This document shows positions 44,940 to 54,171 of a stretch of DNA of 64,000 bases, piece by piece; position 1 is the first letter of the stretch; each line of letters opens with the position of its first letter. A program made the position numbers and the translations under genes. The notes below the pieces were generated by a model. That model searched no databases. It was given only the letters and a program-made list of their open reading frames with translations, and was not told the origin of the DNA. The DNA comes from Hippea jasoniae (GTDB lineage Bacteria; Campylobacterota_A; Desulfurellia; Desulfurellales; Hippeaceae), in NCBI RefSeq assembly GCF_000744435.1, contig NZ_JQLX01000010.1, positions 186,001-250,000 of the forward strand, in the 5' to 3' direction.

Positions 44940-47062
44940 TGAAAAAAATGAGGGTTTATGAGATAGCAAGAAAACTCAATACAAAGAGTAATGTTGTCAT
45001 AAAAAAGCTCAACGATATGGGTATCAATGTTAAAAGCAACTTTAGCGGTGTGGATGCCGAAACAGCGCAAAAATTTATAGATGAATGGAATAAATCAAAA
45101 AAAGAGGTCATAAAAGAGGTTAAAGCAAAGAAGAAAGAGGAGAAGAAAACAAAAAAGAAGGAAAAAGAGGTATCAGAAGAAAAAAAACCAAAGCCTTTAA
45201 AATACAAACAGTCTAAACAAAAAATCTTCAGAGAAGATACGCTACCTCAAAAATTCAAAAAGAGGAAAAAATACAAAAAAACAAAAGCAGAAACTCCGCA
45301 GGAAGAGGAAACAAAAAGCATCGAATTTTCAAAAGGAATGACAGTTTTTGAGTTTGCAGGCAAGCTTGGAGTTGATTTTTCAGATATTTTGGGCAAGCTT
45401 TTTGAGCTTGGCGTAATGGCAAGAAAAAACGATGTAATCGATGAAGAGGCAGCAAGGATTATAGCTGAGGAGTATGGTTTTGAAATAGAAGAGAAACAGG
45501 AAGCCTCAAAGGAAGCCGAAGAGCTTTTTGATATTGAAGATAATCCTGAGGATTTGCTTGAAAGGCCACCGATTGTTACAGTTATGGGTCATGTTGATCA
45601 TGGAAAAACATCGATTCTGGATGCTATAAAAAGCACGAATATTGCACAAAGAGAAGCTGGTGGTATAACGCAGCATATAGCAGCATACTCTGTTAAAATT
45701 GAAGGCAAATATATAACATTTCTTGATACACCGGGTCATGAGGCATTTACAGAGATGAGGGCACGCGGTGCTCAGATTACAGATATCGTTGTGCTTGTTG
45801 TAGCTGCAGATGACGGTGTTATGCCTCAAACGATTGAGGCTATAAACCACGCCAAAGCTGCCGATGTGCCGATTGTTGTTGCTATAAATAAAATCGATAA
45901 GCCCAACGCCAACCCCGAAAAGGTCAAACAGGAGCTTTCAAATTACGGTGTTGTGCCTGAGGAGTGGGGTGGTAATAACCTTTTTGTTAATGTAAGTGCC
46001 AAAAAAAGAATTGGTATAGATGATTTGCTGGAAGCCATACTTCTGCAGGCTGAGATGATGGAGCTTAAAGCAAATCCTAACAAAAGGGCAAAAGGCGTTG
46101 TGGTTGAGGCAAAATTGGATAAAAACAGAGGACCTGTTGCAACGGTTGTTGTAAAGGAAGGCACACTCAAGCAGGGAGATGCATTTATTGTTGGTGTTCA
46201 GTATGGAAAAGTGCGTGCAATGGTGGATGATAAGGGTAAAAAGATAAAACAGGTAGGTCCATCATTTGCTGCTGAGATTCTGGGTTTGCAGGGAGTGCCA
46301 GAACCGGGTGATACTTTGATTGTTGTATCGGATGAGAAGAAGGCTAAAGAGATAGCATTAAAAAGACAGGAAGAGCTTAAGCAGGCAATACTCAATCAAC
46401 GCAGCGTCAGTCTTGAAAATATATTTGAGCAGATTGAGGGTGGTGAGGTTAAGGAATTACCCGTTATTTTAAAGACCGATGTTTTTGGCTCTATTGAGGC
46501 TATAAAGAATGCATTGATTAAACTATCCACAGATGAGGTGACGGTTAAGGTTATACATGCAGCGGTGGGTGCAATTACAAAGACGGATATAAACCTTGCA
46601 AAGGCATCCAATGCGGTGGTGATAGGATTTAATGTTAGACCAACACAGGAAGCCTTAAAGCTTGCCAACGACCTAAAGATAGATGTTAGAACATACAAGG
46701 TTATCTACGATATCGTGGATGATGTCAAAAAATCGCTTTCTGGTCTATTGTCTCCTGAGGAGAAAGAGGAGATACTGGGCAGGGTTGAGGTTAGGCAAAC
46801 ATTTAAAGTGCCAAGGGTTGGCGTTGTTGCCGGTTGCTATGTAACCTATGGTAAAATAGCACGCAACGCAAAGGTTAGAGTCTTGAGGGATGGTGTTATA
46901 ATCCATGAAGGCAATATAGCATCGCTTAAAAGATTCAAAGAGGATGTTTCAGAGGTTCAGCAGGGATATGAGTGTGGTGTTGGCATTGAGGCATTTAACG
47001 ATATCAAAGAGGGTGATGTTATAGAGGTGTATAGAATTGTTAAGGTAGAAAGGGAATTGTGA
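44939..47062 (+). CDS. infB: Translation initiation factor IF-2
   Basis: 707-residue GTPase that places initiator tRNA on the 30S subunit. There are two IF2_N-type helical modules (about 3-50 and 130-185), separated by a very Lys/Glu-rich linker. The G domain has VTVMGHVDHGKTS (about 215-227), DTPGHEAFT and NKID, followed by domains II-IV with the C-terminal C2 domain. It is shorter than E. coli IF2-alpha (890 residues) but normal for thermophiles. The stop overlaps the DUF503 start by 4 bp. Confidence 0.97.
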   Translation: MKKMRVYEIARKLNTKSNVVIKKLNDMGINVKSNFSGVDAETAQKFIDEWNKSKKEVIKEVKAKKKEEKKTKKKEKEVSEEKKPKPLKYKQSKQKIFREDTLPQKFKKRKKYKKTKAETPQEEETKSIEFSKGMTVFEFAGKLGVDFSDILGKLFELGVMARKNDVIDEEAARIIAEEYGFEIEEKQEASKEAEELFDIEDNPEDLLERPPIVTVMGHVDHGKTSILDAIKSTNIAQREAGGITQHIAAYSVKIEGKYITFLDTPGHEAFTEMRARGAQITDIVVLVVAADDGVMPQTIEAINHAKAADVPIVVAINKIDKPNANPEKVKQELSNYGVVPEEWGGNNLFVNVSAKKRIGIDDLLEAILLQAEMMELKANPNKRAKGVVVEAKLDKNRGPVATVVVKEGTLKQGDAFIVGVQYGKVRAMVDDKGKKIKQVGPSFAAEILGLQGVPEPGDTLIVVSDEKKAKEIALKRQEELKQAILNQRSVSLENIFEQIEGGEVKELPVILKTDVFGSIEAIKNALIKLSTDEVTVKVIHAAVGAITKTDINLAKASNAVVIGFNVRPTQEALKLANDLKIDVRTYKVIYDIVDDVKKSLSGLLSPEEKEEILGRVEVRQTFKVPRVGVVAGCYVTYGKIARNAKVRVLRDGVIIHEGNIASLKRFKEDVSEVQQGYECGVGIEAFNDIKEGDVIEVYRIVKVEREL

Positions 47063-47340
47063 TTGTTGGCGTTATGGAGATCGATTTTTTGATTTACGAT
47101 AGTTTCTCTTTGAAGGATAAACGCAGGGTGGTGAAATCCTTGATTGAAAGGGTTAAACATAACTTTAATGTTTCTATTGCAGAGGTAGATAACCTTGATA
47201 AGCATAACTTTGCTACCGTGGGTGTAGCAGTGGTTTCAAACGAACACGCTTTTATAGATAGGGTGTTTGATAAATTGATAGCTTTTGTTGAGAGCAGCTT
47301 CGCAGTAGAGATTGTTGACATAAGAAGGGGGCAGTTATGA
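47059..47340 (+). CDS. DUF503 (YlxP-like) protein
   Basis: 93-residue small protein of the DUF503 family, which sits between infB and rbfA in many bacteria and has been linked to ribosome assembly. Hallmarks are SLKDKRRVVKSLIERVKHNFNVSIAEVDNLD, split here (about 18-48), and FATVGVAVVSNE. The start is GTG 47059, overlapping the infB stop (GTGA), and the end overlaps rbfA by 4 bp (ATGA). A role with RbfA is suggested by position only. Confidence 0.88.
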   Translation: MIVGVMEIDFLIYDSFSLKDKRRVVKSLIERVKHNFNVSIAEVDNLDKHNFATVGVAVVSNEHAFIDRVFDKLIAFVESSFAVEIVDIRRGQL

Positions 47341-47702
47341 GAAGGGCTCCTTATAAAAGGAAGGATAGGCTTGCAAGCCAGATAAAAAAAGCCGTATCAG
47401 AAATCATAGAGTTTGAAAGCGGTAACGAAAAGCTTAAAAGCATAACTTTAACAGATGTAGAGGTTTCTGGTGATTTGAGGATTGCTACGATCTTTGTTTC
47501 TTCTTCTGTTGGAGGCTTATCGCCTAAAGAGGCGCTTGATGTTTTGGATAAGGCTAAGGGTTTTATAAGAAAAAGCCTTGCAGAAAGAATCAGGGTTAGG
47601 TATATGCCTCAAATTAGATTTCAATACGATGCATCAATAGATTATGGTTTTAAGATAGATGAGATTTTGAAGGAGATAAAAGATGATGAAGAGGGTGGCT
47701 GA
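47337..47702 (+). CDS. rbfA: Ribosome-binding factor A
   Basis: 121-residue KH-fold protein that acts in late 16S processing. The N-terminal basic segment RRAPYKRKDRLASQIKKAVSEII, LTDVEVSGDLRIATIFVS (about 38-55) and the C-terminal RYMPQIRFQYDASIDYGFKI fit the family. It overlaps DUF503 upstream by 4 bp and nrnA downstream by 20 bp. Confidence 0.94.
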   Translation: MRRAPYKRKDRLASQIKKAVSEIIEFESGNEKLKSITLTDVEVSGDLRIATIFVSSSVGGLSPKEALDVLDKAKGFIRKSLAERIRVRYMPQIRFQYDASIDYGFKIDEILKEIKDDEEGG

Positions 47703-48645
47703 TATATTAAAACAGAAACACTCTTTTTTGATTGTTTCTCATAAAAATCCCGATGGCGATGCTGTGGGCTCATCGCTTGCCTTATACAGTATGCTTAAGG
47801 AATTAAACAAAGAGGTTTATGTGGAAAACCCAACAAAGCCTGCCTATATCTATGAGTTTCTGGATGACTACGATGCAATTAAATACCCAGTAAGCAACGC
47901 AAAGGATGTTGAGGTTGTAATAGCTGTAGATTCTGCTGAGCTTTCCCGCTGTGGCATTGATAAGGATTATGTTAAAGATAAGATATTTATCAACATAGAC
48001 CACCATAAAACAAACCCTGCTTTTGGTGATATCAATATTATTGAGCCCAAAGCAGCAGCTGTCGGCTGTATTATCTGGGATATCTTTAATTTGGCAGGAT
48101 TTGAAATATCCAAAAAAACCGCCACATACCTTTATTTAAGCATTCTTACCGATACAGGCTCTTTTAGATATTCATCAACAACACCAAAAACATTTTATAT
48201 TGCCTCAAAGCTATTAGAAACCGGTATAGATGCTTGGTGGGTTGCCTCAAATGTTTATGAATCTCAACGTTTTGAGGCATTAAAACTGCTTGGTGAGGTT
48301 TTAAAAACCCTTCAGCTTCACTACAGTGGAAAACTGGCTATTGAATATGTGACACAGGAGATGTTTAAAAACACCAATACAACTGCAGATGATACAGAGG
48401 GTTTTGTTAATTTTGCAAGGAGCATTAAAGGTGTTGAGGTGGGTGTGCTTTTAAGGGAGGATGAGCCTGATAAGTTTAAAATCAGTATAAGGTCTAAAGG
48501 TAATGTGGATGTCAGTAATGTGGCTGAAGCCTTTGGTGGAGGAGGGCATAAAAACGCAGCAGGTGGTAATATAGACTTGCCTCTAAATAAGGCAATAGAG
48601 AGGATTATTGAAGCGTTTGCTTTTCTAAAAAAAGATGAACGATAG
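47683..48645 (+). CDS. nrnA: DHH/DHHA1 phosphoesterase, NrnA-like
   Basis: 320-residue bifunctional nanoRNase/pAp phosphatase. The DHH domain has SHKNPDGDAVGSSLALYSML (about 18-37), VDSAELSR and the DHHKTNP motif (about 106-112). The DHHA1 domain ends in AFGGGGHKNAAGG. It degrades 2-5 nt RNAs and pAp. Since a DAC-domain gene lies 5 kb upstream in the same operon, it could also clear pApA or c-di-AMP as related DHH enzymes do; that is speculation. Met codons at 47683 and 47686 are equivalent start choices. Confidence 0.92.
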   Translation: MMKRVADILKQKHSFLIVSHKNPDGDAVGSSLALYSMLKELNKEVYVENPTKPAYIYEFLDDYDAIKYPVSNAKDVEVVIAVDSAELSRCGIDKDYVKDKIFINIDHHKTNPAFGDINIIEPKAAAVGCIIWDIFNLAGFEISKKTATYLYLSILTDTGSFRYSSTTPKTFYIASKLLETGIDAWWVASNVYESQRFEALKLLGEVLKTLQLHYSGKLAIEYVTQEMFKNTNTTADDTEGFVNFARSIKGVEVGVLLREDEPDKFKISIRSKGNVDVSNVAEAFGGGGHKNAAGGNIDLPLNKAIERIIEAFAFLKKDER

Positions 48646-49483
48646 CATCGTTTTGGTTGATAAGCCTGCAGGCATTACATCGTTTGATGTAATAAAAAAG
48701 CTCAGAAAGATCACGGGAATTAAACGGATTGGACATGCGGGTGTTTTAGATAAGATGGCGACGGGTCTGCTAATATGCGCAACAGGTAGAGCAACAAGGC
48801 TGCTGAGTATATTTGAAGATGGTTATAAAATTTACGAATCTGAATTTTTATTCGGTTTAAGAACAGATACATTTGATATTTCCGGCAGGGTAATAGAGAA
48901 AAAACCGTGTAATATTTCACCAGAGGACATTAAAGCCGCATTGAATGGTTTTATCGGCGCAATTCAGCAGATGCCACCGCCGTTTTCCAATGTCAAGGTT
49001 GCAGGCAAACGCCTTTATAAATACGCTCTAAAAAGTGAACAGGTTAATATAAAACCAAGAACAGTTATTATTAAAGATATTGAGATAGTAAGTGTTGATG
49101 GCAATATCGTATCATTGAGGATAACCTGCTCTAAAGGCACATACATTCGCTCACTGGCAAACGATTTGGGCGCAAAGCTTCAATGCGGTTGCGTTGTAAA
49201 GAGTTTAAAGAGAACCTATATCCATCCTTTTAGTCTAAAGCAGGCAGGTGACCCTGATAATCCCCGTTTTTTAAACCTATCTGAGGCTCTATTTTTTATT
49301 CCACGCATAAATGTGGGAAAAGATATAGCAGAAAAAATCAAAAACGGTGTAAACATCTGTCGTTTAATTTTCTGTGAAAATCTAAAAGAAGACATCTATG
49401 CTGTATTTGATAATTTTGACAATCTTGTTGCAGTTATAGAAAGAAACAATAGAACCTTCTCATATAAGGGTGTTTTTATATAA
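48635..49483 (+). CDS. truB: tRNA pseudouridine-55 synthase TruB
   Basis: 282-residue enzyme that forms pseudouridine 55 in the T-loop of tRNAs. VDKPAGITSFDVIKKLRKI and the catalytic motif GHAGVLDKMATGLLICATGRATRL (split; Asp at about residue 41) identify it; most TruB proteins read GHTGTLDPLATG, so several flanking residues differ while the Asp is kept. ISLR-type motif CSKGTYIRSLANDLG and a PUA-like tail follow. It overlaps nrnA by 11 bp and ends the long operon. Confidence 0.93.
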   Translation: MNDSIVLVDKPAGITSFDVIKKLRKITGIKRIGHAGVLDKMATGLLICATGRATRLLSIFEDGYKIYESEFLFGLRTDTFDISGRVIEKKPCNISPEDIKAALNGFIGAIQQMPPPFSNVKVAGKRLYKYALKSEQVNIKPRTVIIKDIEIVSVDGNIVSLRITCSKGTYIRSLANDLGAKLQCGCVVKSLKRTYIHPFSLKQAGDPDNPRFLNLSEALFFIPRINVGKDIAEKIKNGVNICRLIFCENLKEDIYAVFDNFDNLVAVIERNNRTFSYKGVFI

Positions 49484-49500
49484 CCAGTCTTATTTACCTG

Positions 49501-49529
49501 TTGACATTATATAGCTAAAGAATTATCTT
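49501..49529 (+). promoter_or_regulatory. Promoter of padR-HD-GYP
   Basis: -35 TTGACA (49501-49506), a 17-bp spacer and -10 TATCTT (49524-49529). The region also contains AT-rich half-sites (TTATATAGC, TCTTATATAAA) that might bind the PadR protein. Confidence 0.65.
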
Positions 49530-49554
49530 ATATAAAAATATGGGGAGGTTTGTT

Positions 49555-49938
49555 ATGAGTGATGTGAAAGTCAAGATTAAAGGCTGGTGCAAAAACTATC
49601 CAGGCGATAGACCGCCAAGGTTTTTGAGGGCTTTTTTGTTGTTGTTTTTAGCCCAGGGTGAAGCACACGGTTATGAATTGATAGAAAAGCTTAAAGAGAT
49701 GGGTGTAAAATATGAAACATACGAGTTTGGTTATGTGTATAAAACACTGAGAAATATGGAAAAAGAGGGATTGCTTTCAAGCAGGTGGAATGTAAAAGAA
49801 AAAGGTGCAGCAAAAAGGATTTACAGAATCACAGATGCAGGGAAAAAGAATCTTTCTGACTGGGCAAGGGTTCTGGCTAATATTAAAGATAGCATAGAAA
49901 GTTTTTTGAAGGCATACGAGGAGATAGAGAATAAATAG
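49555..49938 (+). CDS. PadR-family transcriptional regulator
   Basis: 127-residue winged-helix protein. The PadR domain (about 20-100) has FLLLFLAQGEAHGYELIEKLKEMG, split here as residues 24-47, YVYKTLRNMEKEGLLSSRWN and KRIYRITDAGKKNLSDW, with a short helical C-terminus for dimerisation. ATG 49555 is preferred, because the earlier in-frame ATG (49540) contains the GGGGAGG ribosome site. The HD-GYP gene begins on the next base after its stop, so it probably co-controls that gene. The ligand is unknown. Confidence 0.88.
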   Translation: MSDVKVKIKGWCKNYPGDRPPRFLRAFLLLFLAQGEAHGYELIEKLKEMGVKYETYEFGYVYKTLRNMEKEGLLSSRWNVKEKGAAKRIYRITDAGKKNLSDWARVLANIKDSIESFLKAYEEIENK

Positions 49939-51123
49939 ATGTATCGAGTTAGCGTTGATTCCCTAAAGCCTGGTATGGTTTTGGGAAAAGCGATTATAAA
50001 CGATTACGGGAGTATCTTGCTTAACAGAGGCGTAAAACTTACGCAGTTCTACATCGATCAGTTAAAAAAATTAGGCTATGATGCAGTTTTTATAGAAGAT
50101 CCCGATACATCGGATATTATCGTTGAGGATGACATAAAAGAGCAAACAAGAAGAAAAGCCGTTGAACATGTAAGAGCCCTGTTTTCCATTCCTATGAAGG
50201 AATTTAATCAGGTTAAGAAAAAAGAGATTAACGAAATAAAAAAGGAGATAGAAAAAGGGCGCATCAAGGAGAAGTTGGCCAATTCAAAGTTGTTGAAGAA
50301 TATTGCGGCTATTTCCTATTCAATTGTCGATGAGCTTATGGATTCAAAGATGCTCAGTGGTCTTGTGAGTTTTAAGCGCTACAGCGATTTTACCTATAAA
50401 CATTGCGTTGATGTGACTGTGCTTGCTGTAGCTATTGCCGATAAGTTTTTATACGACAAAGATAAATTGATTGAGCTTGCCAAGGGTTGTCTGTTGCACG
50501 ATATAGGCAGGGTGCTACTTGATAAGAGTTTATATGAAGAGCCAAGGAGGCTCTCAAAAGAGGAATTTGAAATAATAAAGACCCATCCAACTTTGGGGTA
50601 TATTACGCTTAAAGACATAGCAGAAATTGGTATTATTGCAGCACATATCGTTTATCAACACCACGAACAGCAGGACGGCAAAGGATACCCCAGAGGATTA
50701 AAGGGAGACAACACAATGCCTCTGCCAAGAAAAGAGATAAAAAAGGGTTATATCATGCCTCTTGCTGAGATTGTTTATGCTGCAAATGTGTATGATGCCC
50801 TCGTCTCCCCACGGGTTTACAGAAGCGCCTACACACCCGATCAGGCGTTTTTTATTATGAAAAGAATGGCTGGGACGCATATTAACCGTGAAGTTTTAAA
50901 GATGATGTTTGAGATAATCCCTGCATATCCTCTGGGCACAACGGTGATTATCTCATCCGGCAGGTTTAAAAACTATATTGGCGTGGTTTCAAAGATCAAC
51001 CCGGATAACCTTTCCCGTCCCGTTATAAGGGTGTTGTTTAACGAAAAGAGAAACAGGGTAGAGCCGTTTGAGATAGATCTGTCGGCAAACCCTCATATAA
51101 ACATAAGCGGAATCATTATCTAA
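49939..51123 (+). CDS. HD-GYP phosphodiesterase with DUF3391-like N-terminus
   Basis: 394-residue protein. The N-terminal domain (about 1-65: VSVDSLKPGMVLGKAIIN) is the DUF3391-like module common in HD-GYP proteins. The HD-GYP domain (about 145-330) has YKHCVDVTVLAVAIA, CLLHDIGRVLL (His187-Asp188), HHEQQDGKGYPRGL (Gly249-Tyr250-Pro251) and ANVYDALVSPRVYR. All expected metal ligands are present, so c-di-GMP hydrolysis is likely. It is coupled to padR upstream; the stop overlaps the ubiB stop by 4 bp. Confidence 0.9.
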   Translation: MYRVSVDSLKPGMVLGKAIINDYGSILLNRGVKLTQFYIDQLKKLGYDAVFIEDPDTSDIIVEDDIKEQTRRKAVEHVRALFSIPMKEFNQVKKKEINEIKKEIEKGRIKEKLANSKLLKNIAAISYSIVDELMDSKMLSGLVSFKRYSDFTYKHCVDVTVLAVAIADKFLYDKDKLIELAKGCLLHDIGRVLLDKSLYEEPRRLSKEEFEIIKTHPTLGYITLKDIAEIGIIAAHIVYQHHEQQDGKGYPRGLKGDNTMPLPRKEIKKGYIMPLAEIVYAANVYDALVSPRVYRSAYTPDQAFFIMKRMAGTHINREVLKMMFEIIPAYPLGTTVIISSGRFKNYIGVVSKINPDNLSRPVIRVLFNEKRNRVEPFEIDLSANPHINISGIII

Positions 51124-52751
51124 AGCCTCTTTTCGGCTTTGTAGATACCTATAGCAAGGATAATTATTATAATGACACCTATTATCAATACAAGCGGGAT
51201 TGAGTGGATTTTTGGTCCAACTCTGTAGGCTAAAAGCAGTGATGTGCCGATAATAACGGCACTGATTATAAGGCTTATGCCTATCTGGCGTGCCACATAT
51301 CTAAATGTGTTTATCATCTTCTCAAAAAGATTTACCTCAACATCGACTTTTATGGAGCCTTCCTGCAGTGTATCGATAATACTCCTTGCTGCTTTTGGGA
51401 ATTTTTTCAAAAGTAACAGGTAATTTGGATTTGGTGTAAAGAGCATTTTTAAAATATTTGACGGTGAATAAAACTTCCATGCGAAACGCTTAAAATAGGG
51501 GGCTGCCACCTCAACAAAGTTAAATTCACCATAAAAATCCCGTCCCACTCCATCGGCGATGATGATAGCCCTCAGAAGCCTTGAAGAGCTGCGCTTGATA
51601 ATAATACTGTGTTTGCGCAAAACGGCAAATACATCCCTTAATATTTTGGATAACTGCATTCTTTTTAAAGGCAATGAGTGGTATGTTTCAATCAGCTCCT
51701 CTATATCACTCAAAAGCTCATCTATATTTGATGATACACCAACAGTGGCAAAATTTTCTATTGCGTAGATAATCTTTGATGCATCCTTTTGAATAAAACC
51801 TGTAATCATCTCTATTAATGATAGCTTGTCATCCTCGTTGATTTTTCCTACCATGCCGTAGTCGATGTAACAGATTCTGCCATCGTTCATAATTATAATA
51901 TTGCCCGGATGGGGATCTGCATGAAACAGGCCAACATCAAAGATCTGATACCAGAAAACCTTTGCACCCTTTAGTGCCAGATCTTTTAAATCGAAGCCCG
52001 CATCGATTATAGACTGTTTATTGGTTGCCTTATAGCCAAATATATATTCCATGGTGATGACCCTGCGGGTTGTAAATTCCCAGTAAACCTCAGGCACATA
52101 AACATATTCAAACGGTTTTAGATTTTTTTTAAAGGTATCGATATAGTGGGCCTCTATTTCATAGTCCATCTCTCTTTTGATGGTTTTATCAAACTCATCT
52201 ATTAGCGGCATAATGTTGAAGTGGAAGTAGTGTCTAACCTTGTTTGCAATCAAAGAGCCCAACCGCCTCAGTAAAAACATGTCGGAGTTTATAATGTTTT
52301 CTATATCTGGACGCTGGACTTTTACGGCAACCCATTTACCATTTTTTAGTTTTGCCTTATGAACCTGACCTAAGGAGGCGCTTGCCTCAGGTATTTTCTC
52401 AAACTCATCAAATATCTCATTCAGCGGTTTTTTGAGTTCTTTTTCGATTATATGTTTTACTTCTTCAAAGTCGAACGGCTCCACTTCATCCTGTAGCTTT
52501 TTTAATTCCTCGATAAACGCCTCAGGAAGGATGCCCTCTTGGGTTGATAGAAGCTGACCGAATTTAACAAAAGTGGGGCCTAACTCCTCAAGCATACGCC
52601 TGAATCTTTTTGCAACGGTTGATTCATCCAATCTAAAGGCTTTTTTTGTTTTCGTAAATTCAGCTAATTCTCCAAGTCCGTATTTAGCCACGATGAAGGC
52701 TATCTGATTGAGGCGTCTAAAGTTTTGGAAGCTGCGTTTTTTTATTCCCAT
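51120..52751 (-). CDS. ubiB: UbiB/ABC1 family atypical kinase
   Basis: 543-residue member of the ABC1/ADCK family, supporting quinone synthesis or lipid handling. The family KxGQ motif is LGPTFVKFGQLLSTQ (Lys63-Gln66). ASASLGQVHKAKL is the Ala-rich nucleotide loop, VAVKVQRP has the catalytic Lys, and DPHPGNIIIMNDGRICYIDYG the metal site. Two C-terminal hydrophobic segments (about 487-535) anchor it to the membrane. It overlaps ubiX upstream by 10 bp. In this organism the quinone is probably menaquinone, so the name is inherited from the family. Confidence 0.92.
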   Translation of the reverse strand: MGIKKRSFQNFRRLNQIAFIVAKYGLGELAEFTKTKKAFRLDESTVAKRFRRMLEELGPTFVKFGQLLSTQEGILPEAFIEELKKLQDEVEPFDFEEVKHIIEKELKKPLNEIFDEFEKIPEASASLGQVHKAKLKNGKWVAVKVQRPDIENIINSDMFLLRRLGSLIANKVRHYFHFNIMPLIDEFDKTIKREMDYEIEAHYIDTFKKNLKPFEYVYVPEVYWEFTTRRVITMEYIFGYKATNKQSIIDAGFDLKDLALKGAKVFWYQIFDVGLFHADPHPGNIIIMNDGRICYIDYGMVGKINEDDKLSLIEMITGFIQKDASKIIYAIENFATVGVSSNIDELLSDIEELIETYHSLPLKRMQLSKILRDVFAVLRKHSIIIKRSSSRLLRAIIIADGVGRDFYGEFNFVEVAAPYFKRFAWKFYSPSNILKMLFTPNPNYLLLLKKFPKAARSIIDTLQEGSIKVDVEVNLFEKMINTFRYVARQIGISLIISAVIIGTSLLLAYRVGPKIHSIPLVLIIGVIIIIILAIGIYKAEKRL

Positions 52752-53296
52752 CGCTTAAAGAGGTTGTGATCGATTTTTAGCTGATCGATTATTTTACCCA
52801 CTAAAAAGTCAACAAGGTCATCGATGGTTTTTGGTTTGTGATAAAAAGCAGGCATTAAAGGCAATATAACACCACCGCTGTTTGCAATTTTTAGCATGTT
52901 TTCTATCTGGATGGATGAAAGGGGTGTTTCTCTTGGCGCCACAATGAGTTTTCTGTGTTCTTTCAATGTTACATCTGCGCATCTAACAATCAATGTATCA
53001 CAAAAACCGTTTGCTATGGAAGATAGCGTTTTCATAGAACATGGTATCACTATACAGGCATCTATTATAAATGAACCGCTGGATAAAGGAGCGGCTAAAT
53101 TGCCGTTGTCAAAAACCTTTATGTTTTTTTTACTTTTTAAAAACTCATCTATGTCTGTTGTGTTTTCTTCTAAGAAGATTTGTCTGGCAATATCTGAATA
53201 GACCACAAAAAGCTCATGGTTGCTACTTAAAACCTCAATCAACCGCTTTGCATAAACGCTACCGCTTGCACCGCTTATGCCTATGGCTATTTTCAT
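52742..53296 (-). CDS. ubiX: Flavin prenyltransferase UbiX
   Basis: 184-residue enzyme making prenylated FMN, the cofactor of UbiD-type decarboxylases. The FMN-binding start is IGISGASGSVYAKRLIEVL (about 4-22). Further family segments are PLSSGSFIIDACIVIPCSMKTL, split here (about 70-91), IANGFCDTLIVRCADVTLKE and RKLIVAPRETPLS. No ubiD gene is in the window. It overlaps flgA by 4 bp (ATGA) and ubiB by 10 bp. In futalosine menaquinone synthesis a UbiD-like decarboxylase needs this cofactor. Confidence 0.94.
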   Translation of the reverse strand: MKIAIGISGASGSVYAKRLIEVLSSNHELFVVYSDIARQIFLEENTTDIDEFLKSKKNIKVFDNGNLAAPLSSGSFIIDACIVIPCSMKTLSSIANGFCDTLIVRCADVTLKEHRKLIVAPRETPLSSIQIENMLKIANSGGVILPLMPAFYHKPKTIDDLVDFLVGKIIDQLKIDHNLFKRWE

Positions 53297-54171
53297 TGCA
53301 CTTCAACCAGTTTCTTGCCTATGATTTGAGCTGGCAAAACCCTTCTTGAGCTTAAATACATAATTGGAATTATATCCCCGCTGTAGCCTCCTTTCAAGGC
53401 TTTTGCCGTTGTGTAGATGATAATATTGCCCTCTTTGACCTTTACTTTAACAATATCTCCTAACCTGACAGGCTTAAATCTGCGAGTGTTTGCAATACTA
53501 AAGGGTTTACCTGCAGGAATGAATGATACAGCAACCCTACCTATGATTGATTTTTTGTTTTTAAAGATGCCCGGATATGTTTGTGGTATGGCTTTGAAAG
53601 TAATATCTGAGGCTGTTATAATTTGACCCAACTCTATACTATGGCTTGCAACAGGTATTAAAGTGGCAGAGATGTTTTGTTTTGCAATTATCGATATAAA
53701 TCTTTTTTGTGAGGCGGTATAGGCTTTTAGAGTTATAAACATCAAATCCTTGCTTTTTTGGATTTTTACAACACTGAATTGCCAGTTTTTAAACGGCAGC
53801 TTTATGGGAAGTTTTGTTATGTAGTTTAATCTTTTATTTAAAATTGAGTTTAATTTGCTTTGTGTTAGAAGAAACGCCTTTGATGTAATCTTAACCAACT
53901 CTGCACCGCAAATACTTGCATCGATACCTCTATTTTTTAAAAGTGCTTTTATATAGGTTTTTGTCAATGTTATTGAGTTGTTTGTGTAGGGTGCATCGCA
54001 CAGAATTGTGTTAGCCCATTTTTTAGGGTATCTGCTTGCTATTGTTTTTAGCGTGATGTTTTTTGAGCTAACAACAGCTGAACTTTTTAGCTGAATATCA
54101 CAGGCGTATGAGCTGATTATAAGTATAAAAATACTAACGCTTGAGAGTATTAGCAGTCTGAAGCATTTCAT
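53293..54171 (-). CDS. flgA: Flagellar P-ring assembly chaperone FlgA
   Basis: 292-residue periplasmic protein needed to assemble the flagellar P ring. A signal peptide ([21 protein letters not shown], split at residue 1-21) precedes the mature part with [10 protein letters not shown]. The C-terminal SAF-type domain (about 165-290) includes [43 protein letters not shown] and [16 protein letters not shown] chose ATG 54171, because it starts the signal peptide; an upstream ATG at 54204 would add 11 residues. It overlaps flgG by 38 bp, so the rod genes and flgA form one unit. Confidence 0.9.
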   Translation of the reverse strand: MKCFRLLILSSVSIFILIISSYACDIQLKSSAVVSSKNITLKTIASRYPKKWANTILCDAPYTNNSITLTKTYIKALLKNRGIDASICGAELVKITSKAFLLTQSKLNSILNKRLNYITKLPIKLPFKNWQFSVVKIQKSKDLMFITLKAYTASQKRFISIIAKQNISATLIPVASHSIELGQIITASDITFKAIPQTYPGIFKNKKSIIGRVAVSFIPAGKPFSIANTRRFKPVRLGDIVKVKVKEGNIIIYTTAKALKGGYSGDIIPIMYLSSRRVLPAQIIGKKLVEVQ

